A DNA stretch of 64,000 bases from Halolamina pelagica (GTDB lineage Archaea; Halobacteriota; Halobacteria; Halobacteriales; Haloferacaceae), in contig NZ_FOXI01000009.1 of assembly GCF_900115675.1 (NCBI RefSeq), positions 36,785 through 100,784 on the forward strand. The letters are read 5' to 3'. Position numbers and translations under genes: made by a program. Below, piece by piece: positions 15,544 to 24,644 of the stretch (position 1 is the first letter of the stretch; each line of letters opens with the position of its first letter). Under the pieces are notes generated by a model that worked only from the letters and a program-made list of their open reading frames with translations, made no database searches and was not told the origin of the DNA.

Positions 15544-15908
15544 CGGACCAGCTTGACGCTCGTGTGGGCGTTCAACAGGACGAACTCCGCGATACTGCCC
15601 ACGTTGATCTTCCCCATCGGGCTGGTCTGGCCGCCGCCCAGCGCGATCTCGTCGAACTCCTCGCGCTCGGCGATGTCGACCAGTTCGCTCCCCGGATCGC
15701 CCTCGACCTGTCGGATCTCGGCATCGATACCGGCGTCGTCGAGTTCCGCCCGAGTCCGCTCGGCGATCTCCTCGCGCGAGCGGGGCGACCGCGGGTTCTC
15801 GACGATCGCGACCGTGAGGTCGTCGCCCACCTCGGCCGTCCGGGCGACTACCCGTTCCAGCGCCCGTACGGAGTCGTCGCTTCCGCCGATCCCGAGCAGC
15901 ACCTTCAT
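15540..15908 (-). CDS. Universal stress protein (UspA family)
   Basis: The 122-residue product starts MKVLLGIGGSDDSVRALERV and ends with LLNAHTSVKLVR, typical of UspA strand 5. Near the C-terminus GGGQTSPMGKINVGSIAEF gives a recognisable G-rich nucleotide-binding loop ending GS, better preserved than in the nearby copy at 14588. The stop overlaps the GNAT start, suggesting a two-gene operon and perhaps acetylation-linked stress control, which is inference. The ATG at 15906-15908 is preferred over an ATG four codons upstream. Confidence 0.88.
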   Translation of the reverse strand: MKVLLGIGGSDDSVRALERVVARTAEVGDDLTVAIVENPRSPRSREEIAERTRAELDDAGIDAEIRQVEGDPGSELVDIAEREEFDEIALGGGQTSPMGKINVGSIAEFVLLNAHTSVKLVR

Positions 15909-15995
15909 GGCCGGCCGCACGACCGCTCGGCTGATAAACCCCGCGGGCCGGCGCCGGTGAACAACCCTATGTCCGTGGGTGTGTCAGGTGGGTGC

Positions 15996-16688
15996 ATGAG
16001 CGACGATCCGACGCCGACGGGGGAGGCGGCCGACCGCGACGCTGGGGGCGACGAGGCGCCGAGCGACGACGGGGCGACCGACGACGAGTTCGACCGCGAC
16101 GACGCCGCCACGAACGGCGCGGGCGACGTGGAGCAGGGCCCCGAATCGGACCCCCTCGCCGACGTGCCCGAGGACGTCCAGGAGTACGAACGCTTCACCA
16201 AGATGGACCGCGCGGACTACGACCGCGTCAACGAGTTCCTCCGCGAGCGGACGTACATCACCGCCCGCGAGTGGGCGATCGCGCGGCTCTGTGCGGACTT
16301 CCGAACGGAGACCGGCGTCGAGATGACCAAGATCGGCGAGAATCTCCCGCGACTGGTGCCGTTCATGACGGACACCTACAGCCCGCAGGCGGTGAATCAG
16401 GCCCGGGCCTCCTTCGAGGAGAAGGTCACCAAAGCGGGGGCGACCTTCCTCTACGGCGCGATGTCGGGGTTCTACACCGCCGAGGAACTGGACGACACCA
16501 TGTACGAGGTGACCGAGATCGCGAAGTTCCTGCTGGAGGTCGAGGGCGTCGACCTCTCGGTGGAGGAGGAACTCGAAGCCGAAGACGAGATCTCGCAGGT
16601 GATGCGCGAGGTGCGGGAAGCCTCCGCGCAGGTGCGCGGCGAGGAGGTCAAGTGCCCCGAGTGTGGGCACGTCCACGAGACGGAGTAG
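15996..16688 (+). CDS. DUF5806 family protein
   Basis: The 230-residue product has a disordered, very acidic N-terminus (about 60 residues), then a conserved helical domain with RADYDRVNEFLRERTYITAR and AIARLCADFRTETGVEMTKIG, which reads as a winged-helix-like region. It ends in CPECGHVHETE, half of a zinc ribbon. This matches the haloarchaeal DUF5806 family as I recall it; a DNA- or RNA-binding role is plausible but unproven. ATG at 15996 is chosen; an ATG nine codons earlier would only lengthen the disordered tail. Confidence 0.8.
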   Translation: MSDDPTPTGEAADRDAGGDEAPSDDGATDDEFDRDDAATNGAGDVEQGPESDPLADVPEDVQEYERFTKMDRADYDRVNEFLRERTYITAREWAIARLCADFRTETGVEMTKIGENLPRLVPFMTDTYSPQAVNQARASFEEKVTKAGATFLYGAMSGFYTAEELDDTMYEVTEIAKFLLEVEGVDLSVEEELEAEDEISQVMREVREASAQVRGEEVKCPECGHVHETE

Positions 16689-16739
16689 TCGTCGAGACGG
16701 GGGACTCCGGCTGAATCTCGGTCGTTTTTCGCAGTATCG

Positions 16740-17843
16740 CTACCCCTCGAACCCGTCTTCCCACCGGAACATCCCGTTGCACTGCACGACTTCGCCGTCT
16801 ACCTCCATCCGCGAGTCCTCGCTCATGTCCGTGATCATGTCGACGTGGACCGCGGAGTCGTTGGCCTCGTCCTCGCTGCCCTCGGGGAGGTTCGACTCGT
16901 AGGCCCGACCGAGCGCGAGGTGGACCGTGTCGCCCATCTTCTCGTCGAAGAGGATGCTGTCGGTGAACTGGTCGATACCGCGGTTCATCCCGATGCCGAG
17001 TTCGCCCAGCCGTTTGGCGCCCTCGTCGGTGTCGAGCACCTCCGCGACGGCGTCCTCGTTCTGTTCGGCCGCGAAGTCGACGACCTCGCCGTCCTCGAAG
17101 GTGAGGTGGACGTTCCGGACGCGCTGGCTGTTGATCGTCATCGGCACGTCGAAGAACACCTCGCCCTCCGTCGCGTGGGGGGCGGTGAACACCTCGCCGG
17201 AGGGGAGGTTGTGCGAGTCGTAGACGACGCTGGCCGCGGAGTTGACCGCCGTCCGCCCCTCGATGGACATCGTGAGGTCGGTGTCCGCCTTCACGATGCG
17301 GACCTCGCTCCCCTCGTCGAGCAGCTCCTTCATCCGGGCCATCTCGTCGGCGAGCTCCTCCCAGTCCCGGATGACGGCGTCGTAGACGAACGCCTGGTAC
17401 GCCTCGTAGCTCATGCCGGCCTGCTGGGCCAGCGCGCGGGTCGGGTGGACCGTCGACACCCAGTCGGTGTCCATCCGCGCCTCGCGGATCCCCTCCCGGG
17501 CACGCTTTTTCGCCTGGCGCTTCGCGGCCGGCACGTCGGCGCTGGCAGTCGTGTTGCGGCCGCCGCCGAGGCGGAGCACACTGTCGGCGTGCTCGTACAG
17601 GGCGCGCTCGTACTCGGGGTCCGCGTCGAACTCGCCGCTGTGGGCCAGCGCGTGTGCGCGGTCGATCTCGTCGGCGTCGTACAGCGTCACCACGTTGGCG
17701 TCGCGCTTCCCCAACTCCTCGGCGACGGCGACGGCGAGGTCGTGGGCGCCCTCCGAGACGGAGAGCACCACGTCGTCGCCCGCCTCGATCCGGGCGCTCC
17801 AGTCGACGAGCGTCTCGGCGTGTTCGCGGATGCGGTCGTCCAT
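16740..17843 (-). CDS. M29-family aminopeptidase
   Basis: The 367-residue enzyme belongs to peptidase family M29 (aminopeptidase T/AmpS), metal-dependent exopeptidases of the cytoplasm. Visible signatures are NVVTLYDADEIDRAHALAH in the N-terminal domain and, in the C-terminal catalytic domain, SGEVFTAPHATEGEVFFDVP (metal-ligand Glu residues), GELGIGMNRGI, and the C-terminal HVDMI region. Length is near the family norm (about 370-410). It has no signal peptide. It converges on the DUF5806 gene and is divergent from the amidohydrolase. Confidence 0.92.
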   Translation of the reverse strand: MDDRIREHAETLVDWSARIEAGDDVVLSVSEGAHDLAVAVAEELGKRDANVVTLYDADEIDRAHALAHSGEFDADPEYERALYEHADSVLRLGGGRNTTASADVPAAKRQAKKRAREGIREARMDTDWVSTVHPTRALAQQAGMSYEAYQAFVYDAVIRDWEELADEMARMKELLDEGSEVRIVKADTDLTMSIEGRTAVNSAASVVYDSHNLPSGEVFTAPHATEGEVFFDVPMTINSQRVRNVHLTFEDGEVVDFAAEQNEDAVAEVLDTDEGAKRLGELGIGMNRGIDQFTDSILFDEKMGDTVHLALGRAYESNLPEGSEDEANDSAVHVDMITDMSEDSRMEVDGEVVQCNGMFRWEDGFEG

Positions 17844-17973
17844 GCTCGGGGCGTGGGGTGGGTCGGCAAAATACCCGCGGGATACCCGCCGGGATCACCC
17901 GGTAGCTCCCCCCGCCTCCAGTCCGACTGCCTGCGGGGGGAAGATTGAGGAACGGACCATCCGAACGCCGCCC

Positions 17974-19413
17974 ATGGCTCGAACCGTCCTCGTCGGCGGC
18001 ACCGTCGTGACCGTCGATGCCGACCGGCGCGTGCTCGATCCCGGCGCCGTCGCCGTCGATGGCGACGCCATCGTCGCCGTCGGCCCGCGCGAACAGGTTC
18101 TCGCCGAGCACCCCGACGCCGACCGCATCGACCTGGCCGACCACGTCCTGCTCCCGGGCCTGGTCGACAGCCACGGCCACGCCGGCCACAGCCTGACGAA
18201 GAACCTCGCCGACGGCGCCGGCGACGACTGGCTCGATCTGGTCAAGGAGATCTACTTCGAAGCGACCGGGACGCCGTTCTGGCGGGCGGAGGGGCGATTG
18301 GCCGCGCTCGAACGGCTCCGCGCCGGCGTGACGACCTCGCTGTCGTACGTCGGGTCGATGCCCCGCGTCGACGATCCGAGGTTCGCCGCCGCGGCGGCGA
18401 CTGGCTACCGCGAGTTCGGCCTGCGCCACGTCGTCGCCGTGGGGCCGCCGGACGGCCTGCCCGTCGACTGCGCGGACCCGGAGGCCGGCACCGAAACGAC
18501 GGTCGACCTCGACCGGGCGATGGCGACGACCGGGGCCGTCGTCGACGACCTCCACGGCAACGCCGACGGGCGGATTCAGGTCGCGGTCGCGCCCTCCTCG
18601 CTCGTTCCCGAGATGGACGAGGCCGGGAACGCGACCGAAGCGAGCGTGGATCAACTCCGACGGGTCACTGAGTTCGCCGAGCGGGAGGATCTGGCCATTC
18701 ACGCCCACGCTTACGAGGGCGAGATCGCTGCGGCCGACGCGGCCGACCCGGAGGTCCTGACCGAGCGCCTGTCGCTCGCACACTGTGCGGGCATCGACAG
18801 CGAGGAGGTGGCACTCATGGCCGAGAACGGCGTGGCCGCCTCACACGGCCCGCTGACGCACGCCTACGCGTGGGACCGGTTCCCGGTCGTCGAAGCCATG
18901 GAGCAGGGCGTCACCGTCGCCGTCTCGACCGACGGCAGCGCGCCGGACCGCTCGTTCGACCTGCTCTCGCAGGGCCGCATCGCGGCACAGCTCCAGCGGG
19001 CCCACCACGGGGACACGAGCCTCCTCCCGGCCGGCCGCGTGCTGGAAGCGATGACCGTCGACGCCGCGGCCGCCCTCGGTCTCGGGGACGAAGTGGGGTC
19101 GCTCACTCCCGGCAAGCGTGCCGACGTGGTGGCGATCGACCGCCGCTCCGCGAAGCTCGGCCCCCACCTCGATACAGGACAGACCGTCCCCAGGCTGGTC
19201 AACTACGCCGACGGGGGCGACGTGTCGTTCGTGATGGCCGACGGCGCGGTCCGGCTGCGTGACGGGGCGGTCGTCGCCCCCGAGGCACCGACCGTCGAAG
19301 CGGTGCTCGACGACGCCGCGGCGGCCGCGGGGACCGCACTCGATCGCGTCGACGCGGCGGACGCACTGGAGCCACATCCCGACCTCTGGGGCGCGGTCCG
19401 GTACGGCGAGTAG
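17974..19413 (+). CDS. Amidohydrolase-family deaminase/hydrolase
   Basis: The 479-residue product has the metal-dependent amidohydrolase layout: a small N-terminal beta domain (TVLVGGTVVTVDADRRVL), GLVDSHGHAGHS with the His-x-His pair at about 71-73, IHAHAYEGE near 245, LAHCAGI near 270, and VSTDGSAPDR supplying the final Asp near 315. A C-terminal TPGKRADVVAID closes the composite domain. Closest relatives by eye are the TrzN/SsnA/MtaD-like cytosine, guanine or S-adenosylhomocysteine deaminases. Substrate cannot be decided. Start at ATG 17974 gives the family N-terminus. Confidence 0.88.
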   Translation: MARTVLVGGTVVTVDADRRVLDPGAVAVDGDAIVAVGPREQVLAEHPDADRIDLADHVLLPGLVDSHGHAGHSLTKNLADGAGDDWLDLVKEIYFEATGTPFWRAEGRLAALERLRAGVTTSLSYVGSMPRVDDPRFAAAAATGYREFGLRHVVAVGPPDGLPVDCADPEAGTETTVDLDRAMATTGAVVDDLHGNADGRIQVAVAPSSLVPEMDEAGNATEASVDQLRRVTEFAEREDLAIHAHAYEGEIAAADAADPEVLTERLSLAHCAGIDSEEVALMAENGVAASHGPLTHAYAWDRFPVVEAMEQGVTVAVSTDGSAPDRSFDLLSQGRIAAQLQRAHHGDTSLLPAGRVLEAMTVDAAAALGLGDEVGSLTPGKRADVVAIDRRSAKLGPHLDTGQTVPRLVNYADGGDVSFVMADGAVRLRDGAVVAPEAPTVEAVLDDAAAAAGTALDRVDAADALEPHPDLWGAVRYGE

Positions 19414-19469
19414 CCGCCCCCGGCCACGGAACCGCAACGGCTACCCGTACTTCGCTCACACCCACACGC

Positions 19470-20369
19470 ATGCAACTGGGCGTCATCGGACTCGGACGGA
19501 TGGGACAGATCGTCGTCGACCGGTGCCTCGACGCGGGCCACGACGTGGTCGCGTTCGACCTGAGCGCGGAGGCCACCGCCGAGGCCGCGGGGGCGGGCGC
19601 GACCCCGGCGGACGGCGTCGACGACCTCTGTAACCGGCTCGGCGCGGAGAAGCGAATCTGGCTGATGGTGCCGGCGGGCGACCCCGTCGACGCCACGCTC
19701 GACGACCTCGAACCCCACATCGGCGAGGACGACGTGGTGGTCGACGGCGGCAACTCCCACTTCGAGGAATCGGTCCGCCGGGCCGAGGAGACCGACGCCG
19801 CGTACCTCGACTGCGGCACCTCGGGCGGCCCGGCGGGCGCCCACCTCGGCTTCTCGCTGATGGTCGGCGGGCCCGAGTGGGCCTACGAGGCGATGGTCCC
19901 CGTGTTCGACGCCGTCGCGACCGGCCACGAGGGTCACGACCGCATGGGGCCCGCGGGGTCGGGCCACTACGTGAAGATGGTCCACAACGGCGTCGAGTAC
20001 GCGCTGATGCAGGCCTACGGGGAGGGGTTCGAACTGCTCGCGAACGGGCGCTACGACCTCGACCTCGAAGCCGTCGCCAACACGTGGAACAACGGCGCCG
20101 TCATCCGCTCGTGGCTGCTCGAACTCTGCGAGGAGGCGTTCCGCGAGGAGGGCAACGACCTCGGCGACGTGGCCGACCACGTCGCCGGCGGATCGACGGG
20201 GACGTGGACGGTACAGGAGGCGCTGGAGCAGGAGATTCCGGTGCCGCTGATCTACCAGGCGCTCGCCGAGCGATTCGGCTCGCGGGCGCCCGACGAGGGG
20301 CGGTTCGCCCGGCGGCTGGCGAACCGCCTCCGCTACGGGTTCGGTCGCCACGAGATCGAGCGCCAGTAG
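19470..20369 (+). CDS. gndA: 6-phosphogluconate dehydrogenase (decarboxylating), short type
   Basis: The 299-residue enzyme oxidatively decarboxylates 6-phosphogluconate to ribulose 5-phosphate. It starts with a Rossmann motif GVIGLGRMGQ at residues 4-13, followed by VVDGGNSHFEESVRRAEE, the substrate motif CGTSGGPAGA near 115, and the catalytic lysine in HYVKMVHNGVEYALMQAYGE near 169-188. The roughly 300-residue form lacks the C-terminal extension of the classical enzyme. Haloarchaea use an oxidative pentose phosphate branch with such an enzyme for ribose and NAD(P)H supply. Confidence 0.94.
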   Translation: MQLGVIGLGRMGQIVVDRCLDAGHDVVAFDLSAEATAEAAGAGATPADGVDDLCNRLGAEKRIWLMVPAGDPVDATLDDLEPHIGEDDVVVDGGNSHFEESVRRAEETDAAYLDCGTSGGPAGAHLGFSLMVGGPEWAYEAMVPVFDAVATGHEGHDRMGPAGSGHYVKMVHNGVEYALMQAYGEGFELLANGRYDLDLEAVANTWNNGAVIRSWLLELCEEAFREEGNDLGDVADHVAGGSTGTWTVQEALEQEIPVPLIYQALAERFGSRAPDEGRFARRLANRLRYGFGRHEIERQ

Positions 20370-20497
20370 CGCTCGCTGGGGTCGGCCCGTGTTCGGCCAG
20401 CGCCTCGACGGGGCCGTACACCGCCTCTCGGGCGCCTCCGTCGTACGCCGACAGGGCGTCGGGTTCGAAAACGCCTCCCGGTCGAACGTTCGATCCG

Positions 20498-21391
20498 CTA
20501 CAGCTCCGCCTCCCGGAACCAGACGATCCCCACCGCCAGCGGGATCACCAGCCAGAGCAGCATCGCCGCCAGCACGACGGCGTCGCCGAACGCCGGCGAG
20601 AGCTCCGGCCCGAGCGCCCGTGCGGCCTGCTGGTTCGGGATCATCCCGAAGAGCATGCTGAACATGCGGATGCGGGCCTCCAGGTCGCTCATGAACAGGC
20701 TGTCCACGAGAGTCTTGTACGCCTGGATCGGGTTCAGGATCTTGAGTGCCAGGCGGAGCCGGAACTGGTCGGGCGTCGACAGCCCGAACAGGTCGGTCGC
20801 CGCGCGGTTGACGCCGGTAACGAAGAAGTTCCAGAGGAACCAGAAGATCGCGAACAGCCCGCCGGCGCCGACCAACGCCTGCTGGTTCGTGTTCGCGGCC
20901 GCCGAGACGCCGACGGCGATCCCGACGAACACGACGCCCAACAGCGCCGTCAGCAGCGCGAACTGGACGTAGACGAGGATGTCCAGTCCCGACGCCGCCG
21001 GCAGCAACGCCAGGAGGGCGACGACGAAGCCGATCAGCACCGGGAGCGTGACGACGGCGCTGCGGCCGAGGAACTTCCCGAGCACCACGTCGTCCCGGGA
21101 GTGCGGCAGCGAGAGCAGGAGTTTGATCGTCCCCGACTCCCGTTCGCGGGTGATCGAGGCGTAGGTGACCACCAGCGCGGTCAGCGGGATGATGATCGCC
21201 GTCCCCTGCTTCAGGTAGAAGAGGAACCCCCGGAGGATCGCGGCTGCCTCCTGCTGGTTGCCGCCGCCGACGTAGAGTCGCCCGACGGCGGCGCCGGCGA
21301 ACACCAGCACCGAGAGCGCCGACAGCACCCAGAGCCACCGGGAGCGCACCGCGTCCTGGAAGTCCTTCCGGGCGACGGCCTCCCAGCTCAT
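20498..21391 (-). CDS. ABC-2-type transporter permease
   Basis: The 297-residue integral membrane protein has about six hydrophobic segments and the ABC-2 signature ITRERESGTIKLLLSLPHSRDDVVLGK between the second and third segments. It resembles NosY/CcmB-like exporter permeases. The start ATG overlaps the stop of the upstream ATPase gene by four bases (ATGA), so the two form one transporter. The exported substrate is unknown. Confidence 0.9.
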   Translation of the reverse strand: MSWEAVARKDFQDAVRSRWLWVLSALSVLVFAGAAVGRLYVGGGNQQEAAAILRGFLFYLKQGTAIIIPLTALVVTYASITRERESGTIKLLLSLPHSRDDVVLGKFLGRSAVVTLPVLIGFVVALLALLPAASGLDILVYVQFALLTALLGVVFVGIAVGVSAAANTNQQALVGAGGLFAIFWFLWNFFVTGVNRAATDLFGLSTPDQFRLRLALKILNPIQAYKTLVDSLFMSDLEARIRMFSMLFGMIPNQQAARALGPELSPAFGDAVVLAAMLLWLVIPLAVGIVWFREAEL

Positions 21392-22338
21392 GCGTCCACC
21401 CCCTCAGCGGCATCGCCCGCCGCGTCGCTCGGGGCCTCGCCCTCCGTGTACGCGAGGAACAGGTCCTCGAGCGAGGACTCCCGGGTCGAGAAGTCCTCGA
21501 CGGCGACCCCCGCGTCCTCGAGCGCGCCGATGACGGCCGTCTTGGCTTCGGAGTCACACTGCACCGTGACCGTGCTGCCGTCGGTCGACGCGGCGTCGAC
21601 GCCGTCGAGGGCACGCACCGCACCGAGGTCGTCGTCCGTGACGCCCCCGGCCGTGATCTCCAGGGTCGCACCGGTCCCGACCGCCTCGCGGAGCCCCTCG
21701 ATGGAGTCGCGGGCGACCAGTTTCCCGTCGCGCAGGATGCCCACGCTGTCACAGACCGCCTCGACCTGCCCCAGCACGTGGCTGGAGAAGAAGACGGTCG
21801 CGCCGCGGTCGGCCTCCTCGCGTACGATGTCGCGCATCTCCTTCGCCCCCGCAGGGTCGAGCCCCGAGGAAGGCTCGTCGAGGATCAACAGGTCGGGGTC
21901 GCCCACGAGCGCCATCCCGAGTGCGAGGCGCTGGGCCATCCCCTTCGAGTAGCCGCCGGCCTTGCGGTCGCCGTCGCCGGCGAGCCCCACGCGGTCGAGC
22001 ACGGCGTCGGGATCGGCGTCGACCCCCTTCGACTCGATGGCGAACTCGACGTGCTCCCGCCCCGTCAGGCGGTCGTAGGTCGAGAACCCCTCCGGGAGCA
22101 CGCCGGTCCGTTCCCGGACCGCGACGCTGTCGGCCTGCGGGTCCATCCCCAGTACCTCAACCCGCCCCGCGGTCGGGCGGACGAAGTCGAGCAGGACGTT
22201 GATCGTCGTCGACTTCCCGGCGCCGTTGGGGCCGAGGAAGCCGAACACCTCGCCCTCCGGTACCGTCAGGTCGAGTTCCTCGACGGCGGTCACGTCGCCG
22301 AACCGCTTGGTGACCCCGTCGAGTTCGATGGCGGTCAT
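21388..22338 (-). CDS. ABC-2 transporter ATP-binding protein
   Basis: The 316-residue ATPase has Walker A GPNGAGKS at about residues 36-43, the signature YSKGMAQRL, Walker B LLILDEPSSGLDP, and the H loop FFSSH. A C-terminal domain of roughly 90 residues (DDDLGAVRALDGVDAAST...) is typical of ATPases paired with ABC-2 permeases of the NosF/CcmA/drug-export type. ATG at 22336-22338 gives MTAIELDGVTKRFGD; the long upstream open frame is not family-like. Translationally coupled to the permease. Confidence 0.94.
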   Translation of the reverse strand: MTAIELDGVTKRFGDVTAVEELDLTVPEGEVFGFLGPNGAGKSTTINVLLDFVRPTAGRVEVLGMDPQADSVAVRERTGVLPEGFSTYDRLTGREHVEFAIESKGVDADPDAVLDRVGLAGDGDRKAGGYSKGMAQRLALGMALVGDPDLLILDEPSSGLDPAGAKEMRDIVREEADRGATVFFSSHVLGQVEAVCDSVGILRDGKLVARDSIEGLREAVGTGATLEITAGGVTDDDLGAVRALDGVDAASTDGSTVTVQCDSEAKTAVIGALEDAGVAVEDFSTRESSLEDLFLAYTEGEAPSDAAGDAAEGVDA

Positions 22339-22418
22339 GGGCCGGCTTGCCTCGGTTCCGGATAAAGGGTTTCGGCCGCGTGATCGGCACGCCGGCGGAG
22401 AATCGGGACGGTGTCGAG

Positions 22419-22676
22419 TCAGAGTTCGTCGTCCGGGTCGTGGCTCTCGGCGACGCGTTCGGCCTCGGCGGCGTAGCGCGCGACGGTCTCGGGGTCGTCG
22501 ACGGGGTCGAGCCGGTCGTCCTCCACGTCGAGTGCGGCCGTCGGGCCGTCCCGGCGGGCGAGGCTGTCCAGCGCGGCCTGCCGGGTGAACGCGCGCTCGC
22601 CGTCCGGCGTGGCGTAGGTCATCGTCACGAGGTTGCGGCTGTCGACGTCGCGGTCGACGAGCCAGACGCGGGTCAT
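22419..22676 (-). CDS. Small hypothetical haloarchaeal protein
   Basis: The 85-residue product begins MTRVWLVDRDVDSRNLVTMT and continues YATPDGERAFTRQAALDSL, then an acidic helical tail (ETVARYAAEAERVAESHDPDDEL). It is strongly acidic and soluble. I do not recognise a family. Composition and codon bias match the core genome, and it lies between the ABC exporter and uvrC on its own strand, supporting a real gene. Confidence 0.65.
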   Translation of the reverse strand: MTRVWLVDRDVDSRNLVTMTYATPDGERAFTRQAALDSLARRDGPTAALDVEDDRLDPVDDPETVARYAAEAERVAESHDPDDEL

Positions 22677-22779
22677 GGTAAGTCCTTACGCTGCGGGCGG
22701 TTTGTAGCCGGCGGTCGTTCACGCCGCCGCGACACCGCGGGCGTCACGCTGAAACGCGCCGACCCCCTACCCCGGATAG

Positions 22780-24528
22780 ATGGACGCGAGCGAGGTGCGC
22801 GAGCGTGCCGCCGGCCTGCCCCGGGAGCCCGGCGTCTACCAGTTCCTCGAGCGGGACGGCGACGCCGACACCGTGCTCTACGTGGGGAAGGCGGTCGACA
22901 TCCGCGACCGCGTGCGCTCCTACGCGGACCCGCGCAGCGACCGCATCCGGAAGATGGTCGGCCGGGCGGACGCCGTCGACACCGCCGTCACCGACACCGA
23001 GACCCAGGCCCTCCTCCTGGAAGCGAACCTCATCAAGCGCCACCAGCCCCGGTACAACGTCCGGCTGAAGGACGACAAGTCCTACCCGCTGGTCCAACTC
23101 ACCGAGCACGAGTACCCCCGCATCGAGATCACCCGCGACCCGGACGACGCCGCCACCGTCTTCGGGCCGTACACCCGGAAGGGCGAAGTCGAGACGGTCG
23201 TGAAGGCGATCCGGGAAACGTACGGCTTGCGGGGCTGTTCGGACCACAAGTTCCGGAACCGCGACCGGCCCTGTCTGGACCACGAGATGGGGCTGTGCTC
23301 GGCGCCCTGCGTCGACGCCATCGACGCCGCGGGCTACGCCGAGGACGTGGGGAGCGCGATCCGGTTCTTCGAGGGCGAGACGGGCGTACTGGCCGACCCG
23401 CTCCGGCGGGAGATGGAGCGCGCCGCCCAGGACGAGGAGTTCGAGCGCGCGGCCAACGCCCGCGACCGGCTCGAAGCGGTCGAGTCGTTCCACGGCGAGG
23501 GCGGCGAGGCGGTCTCCTCGCCCGGCAGCCGGCGCGAGGTCGACGTGCTCGCGGCGGTAGTCGAAGGCGGCGACGCCACCGTCGCGCGGCTCCACGCCGA
23601 CGCCGGCCAGTTGGTCGATCGCTCCCGCCACCGCCTCGACGCGCCCGACGGCGAGGACCGCGTCGCCGGCCTGCTCTCGGCCTTCCTGACCCAGTACTAC
23701 GCCGAACGGGAGCTCCCGGACGCGATCCTGCTCTCCGAGCGCCCGGACGACGCGGACGTGCTCGACTGGCTGGAGGGCGCGGGCGTCGAGGTGTCCGTTC
23801 CCGGCGCGGGACGGGAGGGGAAGCTCGTCGAACTGGCGCTGAAGAACGCCCGCAGCGGCGTGGGCGGCGCCGACGACCCGGTGGGGGCGCTCGGCCGGGC
23901 GCTCGACGTCCCCCGGCCCGAGCGCATCGAGGGGTTCGACGTGAGCCACGCCCAGGGGAAAGCCGTCGTCGGCAGCGACGTGTGCTTCGTCGGCGGCAGC
24001 GCCGAGAAGGCCGACTACCGCCGGAAGAAGCTGGCCGACCGCAACGACGACTACGCCAACATGCGCGACCTGGTGCGCTGGCGGGCCGAGCGCGCCGTCG
24101 AGGGGCGTGACGACCGCCCCGATCCGGACCTCCTGCTCGTCGACGGCGGCGAGGGGCAGTTGGCCGCCGCCCGGGACGCGCTGGCCGAAACCGGCTGGGA
24201 CGTGCCCTGCATCGCGCTGGCGAAGTCGGAGGAGCTGGTCGTCACGCCCGACGGTGTCGAGCGCTTCGACGACGACGCGCCCCACCTCCACCTACTCCAG
24301 CGCGTGCGCGACGAGGCCCACCGCTTCGCGGTCCAGTACCACCAGAGCGTCCGTGACGAGGTGTCGACGGCGCTCGACGAGGTCGAGGGGATCGGCCCCC
24401 AGACGCGCCGGCGGCTGCTCCGCCGGTTCGGCTCGGTCGACGCCGTCCGCGAGGCCGGCGAGGCGGCGCTCCGGGACGTGGAGGGCGTCGGACCGACGAC
24501 GGCCGAGCGGATCGCGCGACGGCTGTGA
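22780..24528 (+). CDS. uvrC: UvrABC system protein C
   Basis: UvrC makes the two incisions flanking a lesion in bacterial-type nucleotide excision repair. The 582-residue protein has the GIY-YIG nuclease at the N-terminus (PGVYQF, then [17 protein letters not shown]), a UVR motif ([19 protein letters not shown]) near 215-235, the RNase-H-like endonuclease domain ([20 protein letters not shown] and [18 protein letters not shown]), and C-terminal tandem helix-hairpin-helices ([33 protein letters not shown]). All parts are present. Haloarchaea are known to have acquired UvrABC from bacteria. Confidence 0.97.
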   Translation: MDASEVRERAAGLPREPGVYQFLERDGDADTVLYVGKAVDIRDRVRSYADPRSDRIRKMVGRADAVDTAVTDTETQALLLEANLIKRHQPRYNVRLKDDKSYPLVQLTEHEYPRIEITRDPDDAATVFGPYTRKGEVETVVKAIRETYGLRGCSDHKFRNRDRPCLDHEMGLCSAPCVDAIDAAGYAEDVGSAIRFFEGETGVLADPLRREMERAAQDEEFERAANARDRLEAVESFHGEGGEAVSSPGSRREVDVLAAVVEGGDATVARLHADAGQLVDRSRHRLDAPDGEDRVAGLLSAFLTQYYAERELPDAILLSERPDDADVLDWLEGAGVEVSVPGAGREGKLVELALKNARSGVGGADDPVGALGRALDVPRPERIEGFDVSHAQGKAVVGSDVCFVGGSAEKADYRRKKLADRNDDYANMRDLVRWRAERAVEGRDDRPDPDLLLVDGGEGQLAAARDALAETGWDVPCIALAKSEELVVTPDGVERFDDDAPHLHLLQRVRDEAHRFAVQYHQSVRDEVSTALDEVEGIGPQTRRRLLRRFGSVDAVREAGEAALRDVEGVGPTTAERIARRL

Positions 24529-24644
24529 CCCGGTGACACAAACCGTCGTTTTAGACTACAGTAACTACTTGTCAGGAGGGAACGAACCGCCGCCCGTTCG
24601 CCGCCCTCCGCCCTCCATGGCGAGTCATCGGCGTACGCCAAACC

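Noticed and set aside
17854..17973. Upstream extension of the amidohydrolase
   Set aside because: The longer frame runs through the divergent aminopeptidase gene and does not match the family; ATG at 17974 gives the expected start.
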